A DNA stretch of 64,000 bases from Neotamlana sedimentorum (GTDB lineage: Bacteria; Bacteroidota; Bacteroidia; Flavobacteriales; Flavobacteriaceae). The stretch lies in assembly GCF_000943565.1 (NCBI RefSeq), contig NZ_JTDW01000007.1, positions 181,018-245,017 of the forward strand. The letters run 5' to 3'. The number at the start of each line of letters is the position of its first letter. Position 1 is the first letter of the stretch. The notes beneath the pieces are model-generated. The model did not search any database and was not told the origin of the DNA. It saw only the letters and a program-made list of their open reading frames with translations. The position numbers and the translations under genes were made by a program. Of this stretch, positions 53,755-62,371 are shown piece by piece.

Positions 53755-54084
53755 TTATAATTCTTCCGAAGGATCCCAAAAAACAGCTTTAAAATTTTGA
53801 ACCTGGTTATCGATAACAACAACACCTTCACTTTCTAAAAGTTGTTGCATTAAGTTTGTACCTTCAAAATGATGTTTTCCAGAAAGCAACCCATTGCGGT
53901 TTACCACACGATGTGCTGGCACATCTTTTCCATGCGAACCATTCATTGCATAACCAACCATTCTTGCACTTCTAGCAGCTCCTAAATATTTTGCAATAGC
54001 GCCATAGCTAGTAACTTTCCCGTACGGTATTTGTTTAGCTACCTCGTAAACCTTATCGAAAAAATTAAGTGTTTCTGGTTTCAT
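53755..54084 (-). CDS. Alkyltransferase-like protein (MGMT family without active Cys)
   Basis: A 109-residue protein with the DNA-binding domain of O6-alkylguanine transferases: PYGKVTSYGAIAKYLG, ARMVGYAMNG. The active-site region reads VPAHRVVNRNG where a true MGMT has PCHRV, so the methyl-accepting Cys is Ala. Proteins of this kind (ATL) flag O6-alkylguanine for nucleotide excision repair. It is the last gene of an operon with the LysE-like and trmB genes, with 1-3 base gaps. Confidence 0.9.
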   Translation of the reverse strand: MKPETLNFFDKVYEVAKQIPYGKVTSYGAIAKYLGAARSARMVGYAMNGSHGKDVPAHRVVNRNGLLSGKHHFEGTNLMQQLLESEGVVVIDNQVQNFKAVFWDPSEEL

Positions 54085-54085
54085 A

Positions 54086-54718
54086 TTACATCTTCTTAAT
54101 AATATTTATTAAAGTAATAACGGCAATAATAGCGGTGATAGAACCAATAATATAATTCATGTTTTTTTGAGACGTAAACTGTTTTTCGCTTATTTTATCG
54201 AAAAAAGCCATGTACAAATAAAGCACTAAAAAAGATCCGGAAGCGGTACCTAAAACATAAGCTACAATATTTGAAATACTAAAATCTAGCCAACCAAACG
54301 ACGCCAAAGTAATTGTCATGTAAGCCTGAAACGGTATAGGAAACACATTTAAAGCAGACATTAAAACACCTTGAAAAAACCGACTATGCTTACTTCTGCT
54401 TTTTGGTTTTTTGTCTTGCTTTTTAGGCTCAGACTTAGCAACTAAAAAGAAATAAAGTGATATGGCAATAAATAAACCACAAGCTACTTTTTGAAGAACG
54501 CTAATAACCTCGGGGTGCATTTTTAAATAACGGGCAAAAATAGCTGCTATATAAGTTTGCAAAACTACAATTAAGACGGCCCCAATAGAAAACATAACAC
54601 CTCTAGTTAAGCCTTCTTTTAACCTAATTTTAGCCGCGGTAATATTTAACATGCCTGGAGGCAAAACTGCAATAAAGGCAGCCACTAAACCTAGTAAAAA
54701 AACAAAAGTTATATTCAA
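54086..54718 (-). CDS. LysE/RhtB-type translocator
   Basis: A 210-residue inner-membrane protein with about six hydrophobic segments. The first helix carries VLPPGMLNITAAK, the P-P/G pattern of the LysE superfamily. A basic cytosolic loop (KKQDKKPKSRSKHS, about 100-113) lies between helices 3 and 4. Substrate unknown; amino-acid export is typical. It lies between trmB and the ATL gene with almost no spacing. Confidence 0.82.
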   Translation of the reverse strand: MNITFVFLLGLVAAFIAVLPPGMLNITAAKIRLKEGLTRGVMFSIGAVLIVVLQTYIAAIFARYLKMHPEVISVLQKVACGLFIAISLYFFLVAKSEPKKQDKKPKSRSKHSRFFQGVLMSALNVFPIPFQAYMTITLASFGWLDFSISNIVAYVLGTASGSFLVLYLYMAFFDKISEKQFTSQKNMNYIIGSITAIIAVITLINIIKKM

Positions 54719-54721
54719 AAC

Positions 54722-55396
54722 CTATTTAATTTTAAAAGCTATATAAGTAATAGGCTTTTGTAACTGTAAATATTGCGACTCGTAAAAGGTTTGAATTGCT
54801 GTAACATCTTCGGGGCTTCCTTCTTGCTTATAAACATTGTGGTTAGCATAGAGCACTTCGTGACCAGCACCATGTAATAAACCAAGTGTGTAACCATGCA
54901 TAAATTCGCTATCGGTTTTTAAATTTACAACACCATCGGGTTTTAAAACTTTTTTGTAACGTTTTAAAAATTCGGCATTGGTCATACGGTGTTTTGTGCG
55001 TTTGTATTTTATTTGTGGGTCTGGGAAAGTAATCCAAATTTCATCTACTTCATTTTCACCGAAAGCATACTCTATTAACTCAATTTGGGTGCGTAAAAAA
55101 GCGACATTGTTTATACCTTCTTCAACTGCTGTTTTAGCGCCGCGCCAAAAACGGGCACCTTTAATATCGATACCAACAAAATTTTTATTAGGATATTTTT
55201 TAGCCAAGGCTACCGAGTATTCTCCTTTGCCACAACCCAACTCTAGAACAATAGGATTATTGTTTTTAAAATGGGTTTTACTCCATTTGCCTTTTAAGCT
55301 AAACTCGGAATTAACCAATTCGTCACGCGATGGTTGAATAACATTGTTAAATGTTTCGTTCTCTCTAAATCGCTTCAATTTATTTTTACTGCCCAC
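54722..55396 (-). CDS. trmB: tRNA (guanine-46 N7)-methyltransferase
   Basis: A 224-residue SAM enzyme that makes m7G46 in tRNA. LELGCGKGEYSVALA is the SAM motif; DEIWITFPDPQIKYKRTKHRM is the diagnostic TrmB stretch. The C-terminal ITYIAFKIK ends the fold. It is the first gene of a three-gene operon and has a TATTTTTG box upstream (55437-55430, minus). Confidence 0.95.
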   Translation of the reverse strand: MGSKNKLKRFRENETFNNVIQPSRDELVNSEFSLKGKWSKTHFKNNNPIVLELGCGKGEYSVALAKKYPNKNFVGIDIKGARFWRGAKTAVEEGINNVAFLRTQIELIEYAFGENEVDEIWITFPDPQIKYKRTKHRMTNAEFLKRYKKVLKPDGVVNLKTDSEFMHGYTLGLLHGAGHEVLYANHNVYKQEGSPEDVTAIQTFYESQYLQLQKPITYIAFKIK

Positions 55397-55429
55397 CTAA
55401 TTAATTTTTTTCTGGTAATAATTATTTTG

Positions 55430-55437
55430 CAAAAATA
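55430..55437 (-). promoter_or_regulatory. -7 box of the trmB operon
   Basis: TATTTTTG on the minus strand, about 35 bases upstream of the trmB ATG. Confidence 0.45.
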
Positions 55438-55535
55438 CGGCAGAGATCATCTATTTTAAAAATTTGCTTAACAATTAATTATTATTTAAAATTAAATAAT
55501 AAAATTTAGGAAATATACAAAAACCATAATATGCT

Positions 55536-55543
55536 TAATTTTG
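55536..55543 (+). promoter_or_regulatory. -7 box of the glycosyltransferase gene
   Basis: TAATTTTG, about 60 bases upstream of the ATG at 55604. An AAGGAG stretch (about 55585-55590) follows in the leader, unusual in this Shine-Dalgarno-poor window, but 13 bases before the ATG. Confidence 0.45.
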
Positions 55544-55603
55544 TTAAGATTAGAATTCACCTTAACTTAGTAATTAATTGATTTAAGGAGAATTAGACTA
55601 TTT

Positions 55604-56656
55604 ATGAAGAAAAGAATTTTAATTACTCCTTTAAACTGGGGATTAGGACATGCCACGCGTTGTATTCCTATTATTAATGCCTTATTAAATTTTGGCTTTG
55701 AGCCTATTATTGCTAGTGATGGTGTAGCACTTTCGTTATTACAAAAAGAATTTCCAGAGTTAACCACCTTAAAACTCCCTTCCTATAAAGTTACTTATGC
55801 TAAAAAAGGCAAGTATTTTAAGTTAAAGATGCTAAAAAACTCGCCCAAACTTTTAAACGCCATTAAGGCTGAAAAAAAAGTAATTAATAGCATTATTGAC
55901 AATTATAATATTGAAGGTATAATTTCTGACAATCGCTTAGGTGTTCGAAGTAAAAAAGTGCCGTCTATTTTCATTACACATCAATTAAATGTATTAAGCG
56001 GAAACACCACTTGGCTGAGCACAAAAATTCATCAAAAAATTATAAAAAAGTTTGATGTTTGTTGGGTTCCAGACACTAACGGGAATATTAATTTAAGCGG
56101 GAAACTTGGTCATGTAAAATCGTTTGAAATTGAAACAAAATACATTGGGCCTTTAAGCCGGTTTAAAAAAACTGAAACTACTATTAAAAACGATGTTATG
56201 GTTTTAATTTCTGGCCCCGAACCACAACGCTCGTTACTAGAAGAAAAATTACTAAGCGAATTAAAAGATTTTAAAGGAAACGTTGTTTTTGTAAAAGGGA
56301 AAATGGAACGCGAACAGGTTATAGAAACTATGGGCCATATTACCACATATAATTTTATGACTTCTAATTTACTAGAAAAAACAATAAACGAGAGCGAATT
56401 AGTGATTTCAAGATCAGGCTATACTACCGTAATGGACTTAGCAAAGCTAAACAAAAAAGCATTTTTTATACCAACACCTGGGCAGTTTGAACAAGAATAC
56501 TTAGCTAAAAGATTAACACAACTAGGTTTAGTACCAAGTTGTAAACAAGAAGATTTTACGATAAAAAAATTGGGACAATTACCTCTTTACAAAGGGCTAA
56601 AGTCTTTTGATTTTGAGATTGACTACACCGATTTGTTTAAGCCTTTTCTAGCGTAA
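55604..56656 (+). CDS. GT-B-fold glycosyltransferase (MurG/UGT-like)
   Basis: A 350-residue protein with NWGLGHATRCIPIINALL at the N-terminus (Gly-rich acceptor loop) and a C-terminal donor-binding half with LVISRSGYTTVMDLAKLNKKAFFIPTPGQFEQEYLA, like the nucleotide-sugar site of MurG-type enzymes. No signal or membrane segment. It belongs to a conserved Bacteroidota group of unknown acceptor. Its last 20 bases overlap the end of the histidine kinase gene on the other strand. Confidence 0.82.
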   Translation: MKKRILITPLNWGLGHATRCIPIINALLNFGFEPIIASDGVALSLLQKEFPELTTLKLPSYKVTYAKKGKYFKLKMLKNSPKLLNAIKAEKKVINSIIDNYNIEGIISDNRLGVRSKKVPSIFITHQLNVLSGNTTWLSTKIHQKIIKKFDVCWVPDTNGNINLSGKLGHVKSFEIETKYIGPLSRFKKTETTIKNDVMVLISGPEPQRSLLEEKLLSELKDFKGNVVFVKGKMEREQVIETMGHITTYNFMTSNLLEKTINESELVISRSGYTTVMDLAKLNKKAFFIPTPGQFEQEYLAKRLTQLGLVPSCKQEDFTIKKLGQLPLYKGLKSFDFEIDYTDLFKPFLA

Positions 56657-57680
56657 ACGAAAACTCACTACCTACGTTAAACTCGCTTTCTACGTAAATT
56701 TTTTCGTCATGGGCTTCAATAATATGCTTAACAATAGACAAACCTAAGCCAGAACCCCCTTCTTTTCTAGAACCACTTTTATCGACTCTAAAAAAGCGTT
56801 CAAAAAGACGTGGTACATTTTCAGAGGCTATTCCTTCACCATTATCTGTAACACGAACAATTACTTTGTTTTTTATTAGATTTTCCACGCTAATTTCAGT
56901 AGTACCTTTTTCGTTTCCATATTTAATCGAGTTTACTACCAAATTAACCAAAACCTGCTGTATACGCTCTTTGTCGGCTTTTACTAGAATAGGTTCTGGA
57001 TAATCTAAATCGAAGGTTAATGTAATTTTTTTCTTGGTGGCCTTCATTTCAAGCATTTCAAAAACACTTTTGGCAAGCTCTATAATGTCAAAAATTTCTA
57101 TATTTAAACTTAAATCGCCAACCTCTAATTTGGTAATCATGTCTAAATCTTTAACAATATATCCTAGACGTTCAATGCCTTTGCTGGCACGCTCAAGATA
57201 TTTTTTACGAATTGCGCTATCGTCCATAGCGCCATCTAAAAGCGTTAAAATATACCCTTGAACAGTAAATAAAGGTGTTTTTAACTCATGTGAAACATTT
57301 CCTAAAAATTCTTTCCTGTATTCCTCCCTAACCTTAAGAGATTCTATTTCAATTTTTTTGTCTCTAGCAAACTTATCTATTTCTTGAGTTAAAGTTCTCA
57401 TATCGGTAGTTATGGAGCCTTTTCTAAGATTAGTAGATTCTAACAGTGTTAAATCGTCGTATATTTTTTTTACACGTTTGTAAATAAAAAGTTCAACTCT
57501 AAACTGAATAATAAGAAAACAAAACAAGTATACTATTAGTGCAAAACCAAATGTAAAGTACCATTTTAACTCCTCATAAAACACCCATAAAAAAACACTC
57601 GCTAAGAGTGTTGTTAATACTGTTATATATAGCGAGGTATATAAAGCAAACCTGTATGACTTTTTAAATTTTGTTCGCAT
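56637..57680 (-). CDS. Sensor histidine kinase, PhoR-like
   Basis: A 347-residue kinase. Two hydrophobic segments (about 10-32 and 38-60) anchor it, with almost nothing between them, so it has no large extracellular sensor. The dimerisation/phosphoacceptor helix holds NVSHELKTPLF with the phospho-His. The ATPase domain has NLVVNSIKYG (N box), DNGEGIASE (G1) and GGSGLGLSIVK (G2). The gene overlaps the response regulator gene by one base. Confidence 0.93.
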   Translation of the reverse strand: MRTKFKKSYRFALYTSLYITVLTTLLASVFLWVFYEELKWYFTFGFALIVYLFCFLIIQFRVELFIYKRVKKIYDDLTLLESTNLRKGSITTDMRTLTQEIDKFARDKKIEIESLKVREEYRKEFLGNVSHELKTPLFTVQGYILTLLDGAMDDSAIRKKYLERASKGIERLGYIVKDLDMITKLEVGDLSLNIEIFDIIELAKSVFEMLEMKATKKKITLTFDLDYPEPILVKADKERIQQVLVNLVVNSIKYGNEKGTTEISVENLIKNKVIVRVTDNGEGIASENVPRLFERFFRVDKSGSRKEGGSGLGLSIVKHIIEAHDEKIYVESEFNVGSEFSFTLEKA

Positions 57681-58360
57681 TAATCTACAAACTTGTAGCC
57701 TACACCTTTTATAGTTTTAAAGCTTTTATCACCTAATTTCTCTCTTAATTTTCTAATATGAACATCAATAGTTCTACCTCCAACAACAACTTCGTTGCCC
57801 CAAACAGTATCTAAAATTTCGTCTCTTTTAAATACTTTTCCTGGTTTAGATGCTAATAAAGATAATAATTCAAATTCTTTTCTAGGTAAAACTATTTCTT
57901 TTCCTTTGGAAGTTATTTTATACTCGTCTCGGTTTATAACTAAACTTCCAACTTTTACCGTATTTGTAACGTCTTCTTCTTTATAACGACGTAACAATGC
58001 TTTTACCTTACTAACTAAAACTTTTGGTTTTATTGGTTTTGTTATATAATCGTCGGCACCAGCCTCAAAACCTGCCACTTGAGAGTAATCTTCTCCTCTG
58101 GCAGTTAAAAAAGTTATGATAGAATTTTTTAAATCGGGGTTTTTTCTAATTATTTCACAAGCTTCAATACCGTCCATTTCAGGCATCATCACATCTAAAA
58201 TAATTAATTGAGGAAGTTCTTTTTTTGCTTTTTTTACACCTTCACTTCCGTTTTCGGCTGTAATAACTTGGTAACCTTCACTAGATAAATTGTATCCTAC
58301 AATTTCTAAAATGTCTGGCTCATCATCAACAAGCAAAATTTTTATGTCCTTTTTTTTCAT
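57680..58360 (-). CDS. Response regulator, OmpR/PhoB family
   Basis: A 226-residue regulator. The receiver domain has VDDEPD, the phospho-Asp in LIILDVMMPEMDG, TARGED and KPIKPKVL. The C-terminal winged helix ends GVGYKFVD and contains RTIDVHIRKLREKLG. It is first in the operon with the kinase. A TATATTTG box (58395-58388, minus) is its likely promoter. Targets are unknown; PhoB-like control of phosphate genes is possible but not shown. Confidence 0.94.
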   Translation of the reverse strand: MKKKDIKILLVDDEPDILEIVGYNLSSEGYQVITAENGSEGVKKAKKELPQLIILDVMMPEMDGIEACEIIRKNPDLKNSIITFLTARGEDYSQVAGFEAGADDYITKPIKPKVLVSKVKALLRRYKEEDVTNTVKVGSLVINRDEYKITSKGKEIVLPRKEFELLSLLASKPGKVFKRDEILDTVWGNEVVVGGRTIDVHIRKLREKLGDKSFKTIKGVGYKFVD

Positions 58361-58387
58361 TATAACGTACTGCTATTTTTATTTGAA

Positions 58388-58395
58388 CAAATATA
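58388..58395 (-). promoter_or_regulatory. -7 box of the two-component operon
   Basis: TATATTTG on the minus strand, about 28 bases before the response regulator ATG. Confidence 0.5.
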
Positions 58396-58556
58396 AAACT
58401 AATAACACAATTTTATTAAAAGTACCGATTTAATAACATTAAGGTAACAATTTACTTAAGAAAAATTAGTCTTTCGACGTATGAATCAAATCTTTAACAG
58501 TTTTTTGGCATCACTTTTGTAAGAATTTAATATTTTTACTAAATCTAAAAGTACCT

Positions 58557-58901
58557 ATGAAAAAAAACTACATTTACATTTTATTATTTGTTCTGGCGTT
58601 TTTCACAACTCAATATAGTGTTGCGCAAAGTGATGCTAAATTAGCATCGGCTACTTCGCAAAATATTGAGGGGTTAGCTATTTATCCAAATCCGGTAAGT
58701 AGCGGTAAAGCTTACATTAATATTTCTACAAAATACAATTTTAAAAAGCGTGTTGAGTTTTACAATGTTCTAGGTAAACGAGTTTACTCTGTTGTGCTAA
58801 CAGGTAAAGAATTAAATATTTCAAGTTTAAATCGTGGTGTTTATATCCTCAAAATTACCGAAGGTAGTTTAAGCGAAACTCGTAAATTAGTAATAAAATA
58901 A
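58557..58901 (+). CDS. Orphan T9SS type A sorting-domain protein
   Basis: A 114-residue protein of signal peptide (about 1-24, QYSVAQ) plus a short linker, then a complete type IX secretion C-terminal domain: LAIYPNPVSSGKAYI, FKKRVEFYNVLGKRVYSV, LNISSLNRGVYILKIT, ending TRKLVIK. No cargo domain is present. Such a product would be exported, attached by the T9SS and processed, leaving almost nothing but about 15 residues. It lies next to the response regulator (divergent) and 107 bases before a larger T9SS protein with a nearly identical tail. Confidence 0.88.
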   Translation: MKKNYIYILLFVLAFFTTQYSVAQSDAKLASATSQNIEGLAIYPNPVSSGKAYINISTKYNFKKRVEFYNVLGKRVYSVVLTGKELNISSLNRGVYILKITEGSLSETRKLVIK

Positions 58902-58923
58902 TGCTAATATTATTATATAGTTA

Positions 58924-58955
58924 AAAAGTGGCCTTATGGCTGCTTTTTTTTTGGC
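58924..58955 (+). terminator. Terminator after the orphan sorting-domain gene
   Basis: AAAG-GCC and GGC-CTTT type pairing around TTAT, followed by a run of T. Weaker than the others but well placed. Confidence 0.55.
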
Positions 58956-59007
58956 TTGTATTTAAGTTAGTATTAGTTTTATCATAAATTAATTAATTCT
59001 TTTTTTT

Positions 59008-60675
59008 ATGAAAAAACTTTACTTTTTATTACTCACAACTTTAATATCGTTTGCTTCTTTTGGGCAAACCACTGTTTTTCAAGAATCTTTTGAAAGCGGA
59101 ACTTCTGGAACACCGTCTATAACATGTAATGATGGTTCGTACGACTTTTTTACTATAACAGATGGCAGCGACATAGGTTCTGGCTATTCAGTTTCTAATC
59201 CTAACGGTTCATATTTTTTTGCTGCACAAGACACCGACGCAACAGAATGTGGCGCTACAAATCCTACTTTAACTTTCACTGGAATTGATATTAGCTCATA
59301 CACAAATTTAACTTTTGCAATGCTTGTTGCAGAAGACGATGATGGTTCAAACCAAGATTGGGATGCCGATACAAGCGTATTAGTGGAAATTAATATTGAT
59401 GGTTCCGGATACACTTCTATTCTACAATTTTCAGGTGGTGGAGCAACAAACACAGAACCTGGACTAGATACTAATTTTGACGGAATAGCCGATTCTACAC
59501 TTTTATCTGATGATTTTAGCGAATTTACAGTAAGCATTAACTCTGGAAGCTCTGCCGATTTAAGAATTACTTTTAATAATTTAAATGCTGGAGATGAAGA
59601 CATCGCTATAGACAACCTTAGAATTATTGATGGTTATGTTTCTTGTGGAGTTACTTTAGGTACAGAAACTTATACCTGTAATGCATCGACAACTGGAACT
59701 ACCGATGGTGTTACTATTAACATCCCTTACACTGGAATTGATGCTAGTATAACTTCTGTAACCACTTCAAGTACTGGTACAGTTGCTGGAGACAATCCTG
59801 CAACAACTACCAATGGTACGATAACCATTACTGGATTAGCAGAAGGCGACTCTTGGAATATAACGCTTAATGGTGGTGTTTGCGACGGAACTACTATTTC
59901 TGGAACTGTTGGACCAACCGAATGCTTACCAAGTACTTGTTTTGATTTAACAGGAGCTAACGAATTTGAAATTGTACAAATTTCGGCAAACGATGAAGCA
60001 GACAACTGGTTCTTATCGTCTGGAGAATATTACATAAACGGTTATTGCCCAAGTTGTACTGAAGATGCAACAGATAGCTGGTTAGTTTTTGGTCCATTAG
60101 ATATGTCGAGCGCATCGAACGTTGAATTAGTATTTAATTCGGCTGAAGGATTCTCGGGATCGGACTTACAAATTTTTTATACCGATGCTTATAATGGTTG
60201 TCCAGATGCTAGTTTAACTACATGGACTACAATTTCTACAATAGCAAGCGGCGGAAGTGGATCTCATAATTTCCCAATAGCTTCAACCGGAACTGAAACT
60301 TATATTGGTATTCAATATAGCGACAGCGATGGTACTTACTCTTCTTGGACATTATCTAACATTGGTATTTACGGCTCAGCGTGTCCTACTTTAGGAGCCG
60401 TTACTGCGTCTGATTGTAACACACTTTCTACAACACAAAACCAAATTGAAGGTTTCGATATGTATCCTAACCCAACTAATTTAGGTTATGTAACTATTTT
60501 AAGTGCTAATAACACTAAAATGGAAGTTTCTGTATTTGATTTATTAGGAAAACAAGTTTTAAACAACACCGTAAAAAATAACAAACTAGATGTTTCAAAC
60601 TTAAAAAGTGGCGTTTATGTTATGAAAGTAAATCAAAACGATGCCATTTCAACTAAAAAATTAGTAATAAAATAA
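59008..60675 (+). CDS. Secreted protein with T9SS type A sorting domain
   Basis: A 555-residue exported protein. A signal peptide (about 1-20, FASFGQ) precedes a beta-sandwich-like domain (FQESFESGTSGTPS through IDNLRII, about 24-207), a proline-poor Ig-like segment (about 215-305), a second sandwich (about 310-465), and a type A sorting domain (FDMYPNPTNLGYV to KLVIK). The pattern of Asp-rich loops (EDDDGSNQDWDAD) suggests calcium or adhesive function; no catalytic motif was seen. Cell-surface location by T9SS is expected. Confidence 0.85.
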   Translation: MKKLYFLLLTTLISFASFGQTTVFQESFESGTSGTPSITCNDGSYDFFTITDGSDIGSGYSVSNPNGSYFFAAQDTDATECGATNPTLTFTGIDISSYTNLTFAMLVAEDDDGSNQDWDADTSVLVEINIDGSGYTSILQFSGGGATNTEPGLDTNFDGIADSTLLSDDFSEFTVSINSGSSADLRITFNNLNAGDEDIAIDNLRIIDGYVSCGVTLGTETYTCNASTTGTTDGVTINIPYTGIDASITSVTTSSTGTVAGDNPATTTNGTITITGLAEGDSWNITLNGGVCDGTTISGTVGPTECLPSTCFDLTGANEFEIVQISANDEADNWFLSSGEYYINGYCPSCTEDATDSWLVFGPLDMSSASNVELVFNSAEGFSGSDLQIFYTDAYNGCPDASLTTWTTISTIASGGSGSHNFPIASTGTETYIGIQYSDSDGTYSSWTLSNIGIYGSACPTLGAVTASDCNTLSTTQNQIEGFDMYPNPTNLGYVTILSANNTKMEVSVFDLLGKQVLNNTVKNNKLDVSNLKSGVYVMKVNQNDAISTKKLVIK

Positions 60676-60696
60676 CTTTACTAAATAAACTTTTTT

Positions 60697-60724
60697 AAAG
60701 CGCTGCCATTGGTAGCGCTTTTTT
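60697..60724 (+). terminator. Terminator of the large T9SS protein gene
   Basis: AAAGCGCT-CC and GG-AGCGCTTT pair around a short loop, followed by T residues. Confidence 0.85.
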
Positions 60725-60732
60725 ATTTTATA

Positions 60733-60740
60733 TACTTTTG
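60733..60740 (+). promoter_or_regulatory. -7 box of the LuxE-like gene
   Basis: TACTTTTG, 18 bases before the ATG at 60759. It lies directly after the preceding terminator. Confidence 0.5.
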
Positions 60741-60758
60741 CAATGGTAAAAACAACCT

Positions 60759-61739
60759 ATGATAAACCCAGAAGACATTTTTAAAATAAACTCTAAAGAA
60801 GCCTTTGAGCACATGGCTCTAGAAGTGTTTAAATTTCAGTTTGAGCATAATAAGGTTTATCGTTCGTTTTGCGATTTGTTATACAAACACCCAAGTAGTG
60901 TAAAAACCATTCAAGACATTCCGTTTTTACCCATTCAATTTTTTAAAACCCACGATATTTTAAGTAGTTGCGACACTATAAATACCACTTTTACAAGTTC
61001 GGGCACAACAGGAACTGTAACCAGTAAACACCTTGTAACCAATTTGAACATTTATGAGCAAAGCTTTACCAAGGGTTTCGAGCATTTTTATGGCAATGTA
61101 AACGATTATGTAATTTTAGGTTTGCTTCCATCGTATTTAGAGCGCACAGGCTCGTCGTTAATTTATATGGTAAACCATATGATTAATGCTTCAAAACACC
61201 CCGAAAGTGGTTTTTATTTAAATAACCTTTCCGAATTAAAAACCACCTTAGAAAAACTAGATTCCGAAGGCAAAAAAGTATTGCTTATTGGCGTTTCATT
61301 CGCATTATTAGATTTGATTGAACAACATCAATTCAAACTAAAAAACACAATTGTAATGGAAACCGGCGGCATGAAAGGGCGCCGAAAAGAACTTATTAGA
61401 GCCGAATTACACAACTTACTAAAACAAGGTTTTGGTGTAAACGCAATACATAGCGAGTATGGCATGACAGAGTTATTGAGTCAAGCATACTCCAATGGTC
61501 ATGGTATTTTTAATTGTCCGCCATGGATGAAGCTACTCACGCGCGACACCGAGGATGCTTTAACCATACAAAGTGCCGGAAAAACAGGCGGTATTAACGT
61601 TATAGATTTAGCTAATATTAATTCCTGCGCCTTTATTGCAACCCAAGATTTAGGAAGCGTAAAACCAAATGGCGAAATAGAAATTATTGGTCGTTTCGAC
61701 AACTCCGATATTCGTGGTTGTAACCTAATGGTTTTATAA
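60759..61739 (+). CDS. LuxE-like acyl-protein synthetase / acyl transferase
   Basis: A 326-residue adenylating enzyme of the LuxE (acyl-protein synthetase) group within the ANL superfamily. The phosphate loop is FTSSGTTGTVTSKH, and the A5-like motif is IHSEYGMTELLSQAY. It shows ETGGMKGRRKEL in between. It is shorter than full acyl-CoA ligases, lacking the large C-terminal domain. LuxE proteins activate an acyl chain and pass it to a partner; no luxC/luxD partner is here, so the substrate is unknown. Confidence 0.85.
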   Translation: MINPEDIFKINSKEAFEHMALEVFKFQFEHNKVYRSFCDLLYKHPSSVKTIQDIPFLPIQFFKTHDILSSCDTINTTFTSSGTTGTVTSKHLVTNLNIYEQSFTKGFEHFYGNVNDYVILGLLPSYLERTGSSLIYMVNHMINASKHPESGFYLNNLSELKTTLEKLDSEGKKVLLIGVSFALLDLIEQHQFKLKNTIVMETGGMKGRRKELIRAELHNLLKQGFGVNAIHSEYGMTELLSQAYSNGHGIFNCPPWMKLLTRDTEDALTIQSAGKTGGINVIDLANINSCAFIATQDLGSVKPNGEIEIIGRFDNSDIRGCNLMVL

Positions 61740-61791
61740 TATTTTTTGTAAGTTTTAACAGGCAACATAGACTTACTAAGAAAATATTAAA

Positions 61792-62241
61792 ATGAAATTA
61801 TTTTTAGTTCTATGTTTTTTAAGTGTGTGTACTCTGCAAGCACAACAAATAGATTATAACTTAAAAAAAGGCTATGTAGCCGAAGGTTACGATGTTGTTT
61901 CCTATTTTAAAGGTACTCCAGTAGAAGGTAAAAAAGACCTAACTACAACATACAGCGGGGCAAAATTTAAATTTAGCACGACAGAAAATTTACAAAAGTT
62001 TAAAAAAGATCCCGAACGTTATATTCCTCAATACGGTGGCTATTGTGCTTATGCCATAGCCGAAAAAGGAGAAAAAATTGGTATAGACCCAGAAACCTAT
62101 CAAATTAAAGATGGCAAACTCTATTTATTTTACAATGCTTGGGGTATAAACACCTTAAAATCTTGGAAAAAAGCTGGAGATACTAAACTACAACAGCTAG
62201 CAGATAACAACTGGAAAAGCATAAAATTTAAAAAAGATTAA
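61792..62241 (+). CDS. Secreted YHS-domain protein
   Basis: A 149-residue protein with a signal peptide (about 1-17, CTLQAQ) and a YHS domain: GYDVVSYFKGTPVEGKKDL, then FKFSTTENLQKFKKDPERYIPQYGGYCAYAIAEKG. YHS domains bind metals such as copper or iron in related proteins. Here the Cys-x-Tyr (GGYCAYA) is present. It is a single gene closed by a bidirectional terminator. Confidence 0.85.
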   Translation: MKLFLVLCFLSVCTLQAQQIDYNLKKGYVAEGYDVVSYFKGTPVEGKKDLTTTYSGAKFKFSTTENLQKFKKDPERYIPQYGGYCAYAIAEKGEKIGIDPETYQIKDGKLYLFYNAWGINTLKSWKKAGDTKLQQLADNNWKSIKFKKD

Positions 62242-62325
62242 ATTTTTGTAAGGTTAAATTATATTACCGACAAAACTAATGTGAAGAAAAAGAAAGATTA
62301 TTAATTTTTGGTTAATTAGTTAATT

Positions 62326-62353
62326 AAAGCCTGATTTTTTCAAATCAGGCTTT
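62326..62353. terminator. Bidirectional terminator between the YHS and second ssb genes
   Basis: AAAGCCTGATTT and AAATCAGGCTTT pair perfectly over 12 bases around a four-base loop, between two converging genes. Confidence 0.9.
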
Positions 62354-62371
62354 AAAATTTTAAAGGACATT

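Noticed and set aside
59184..59615. Minus-strand 143-codon frame opposite the T9SS protein
   Set aside because: Serine/valine-rich antisense translation of the Asp/Thr-rich coding strand, no family features.
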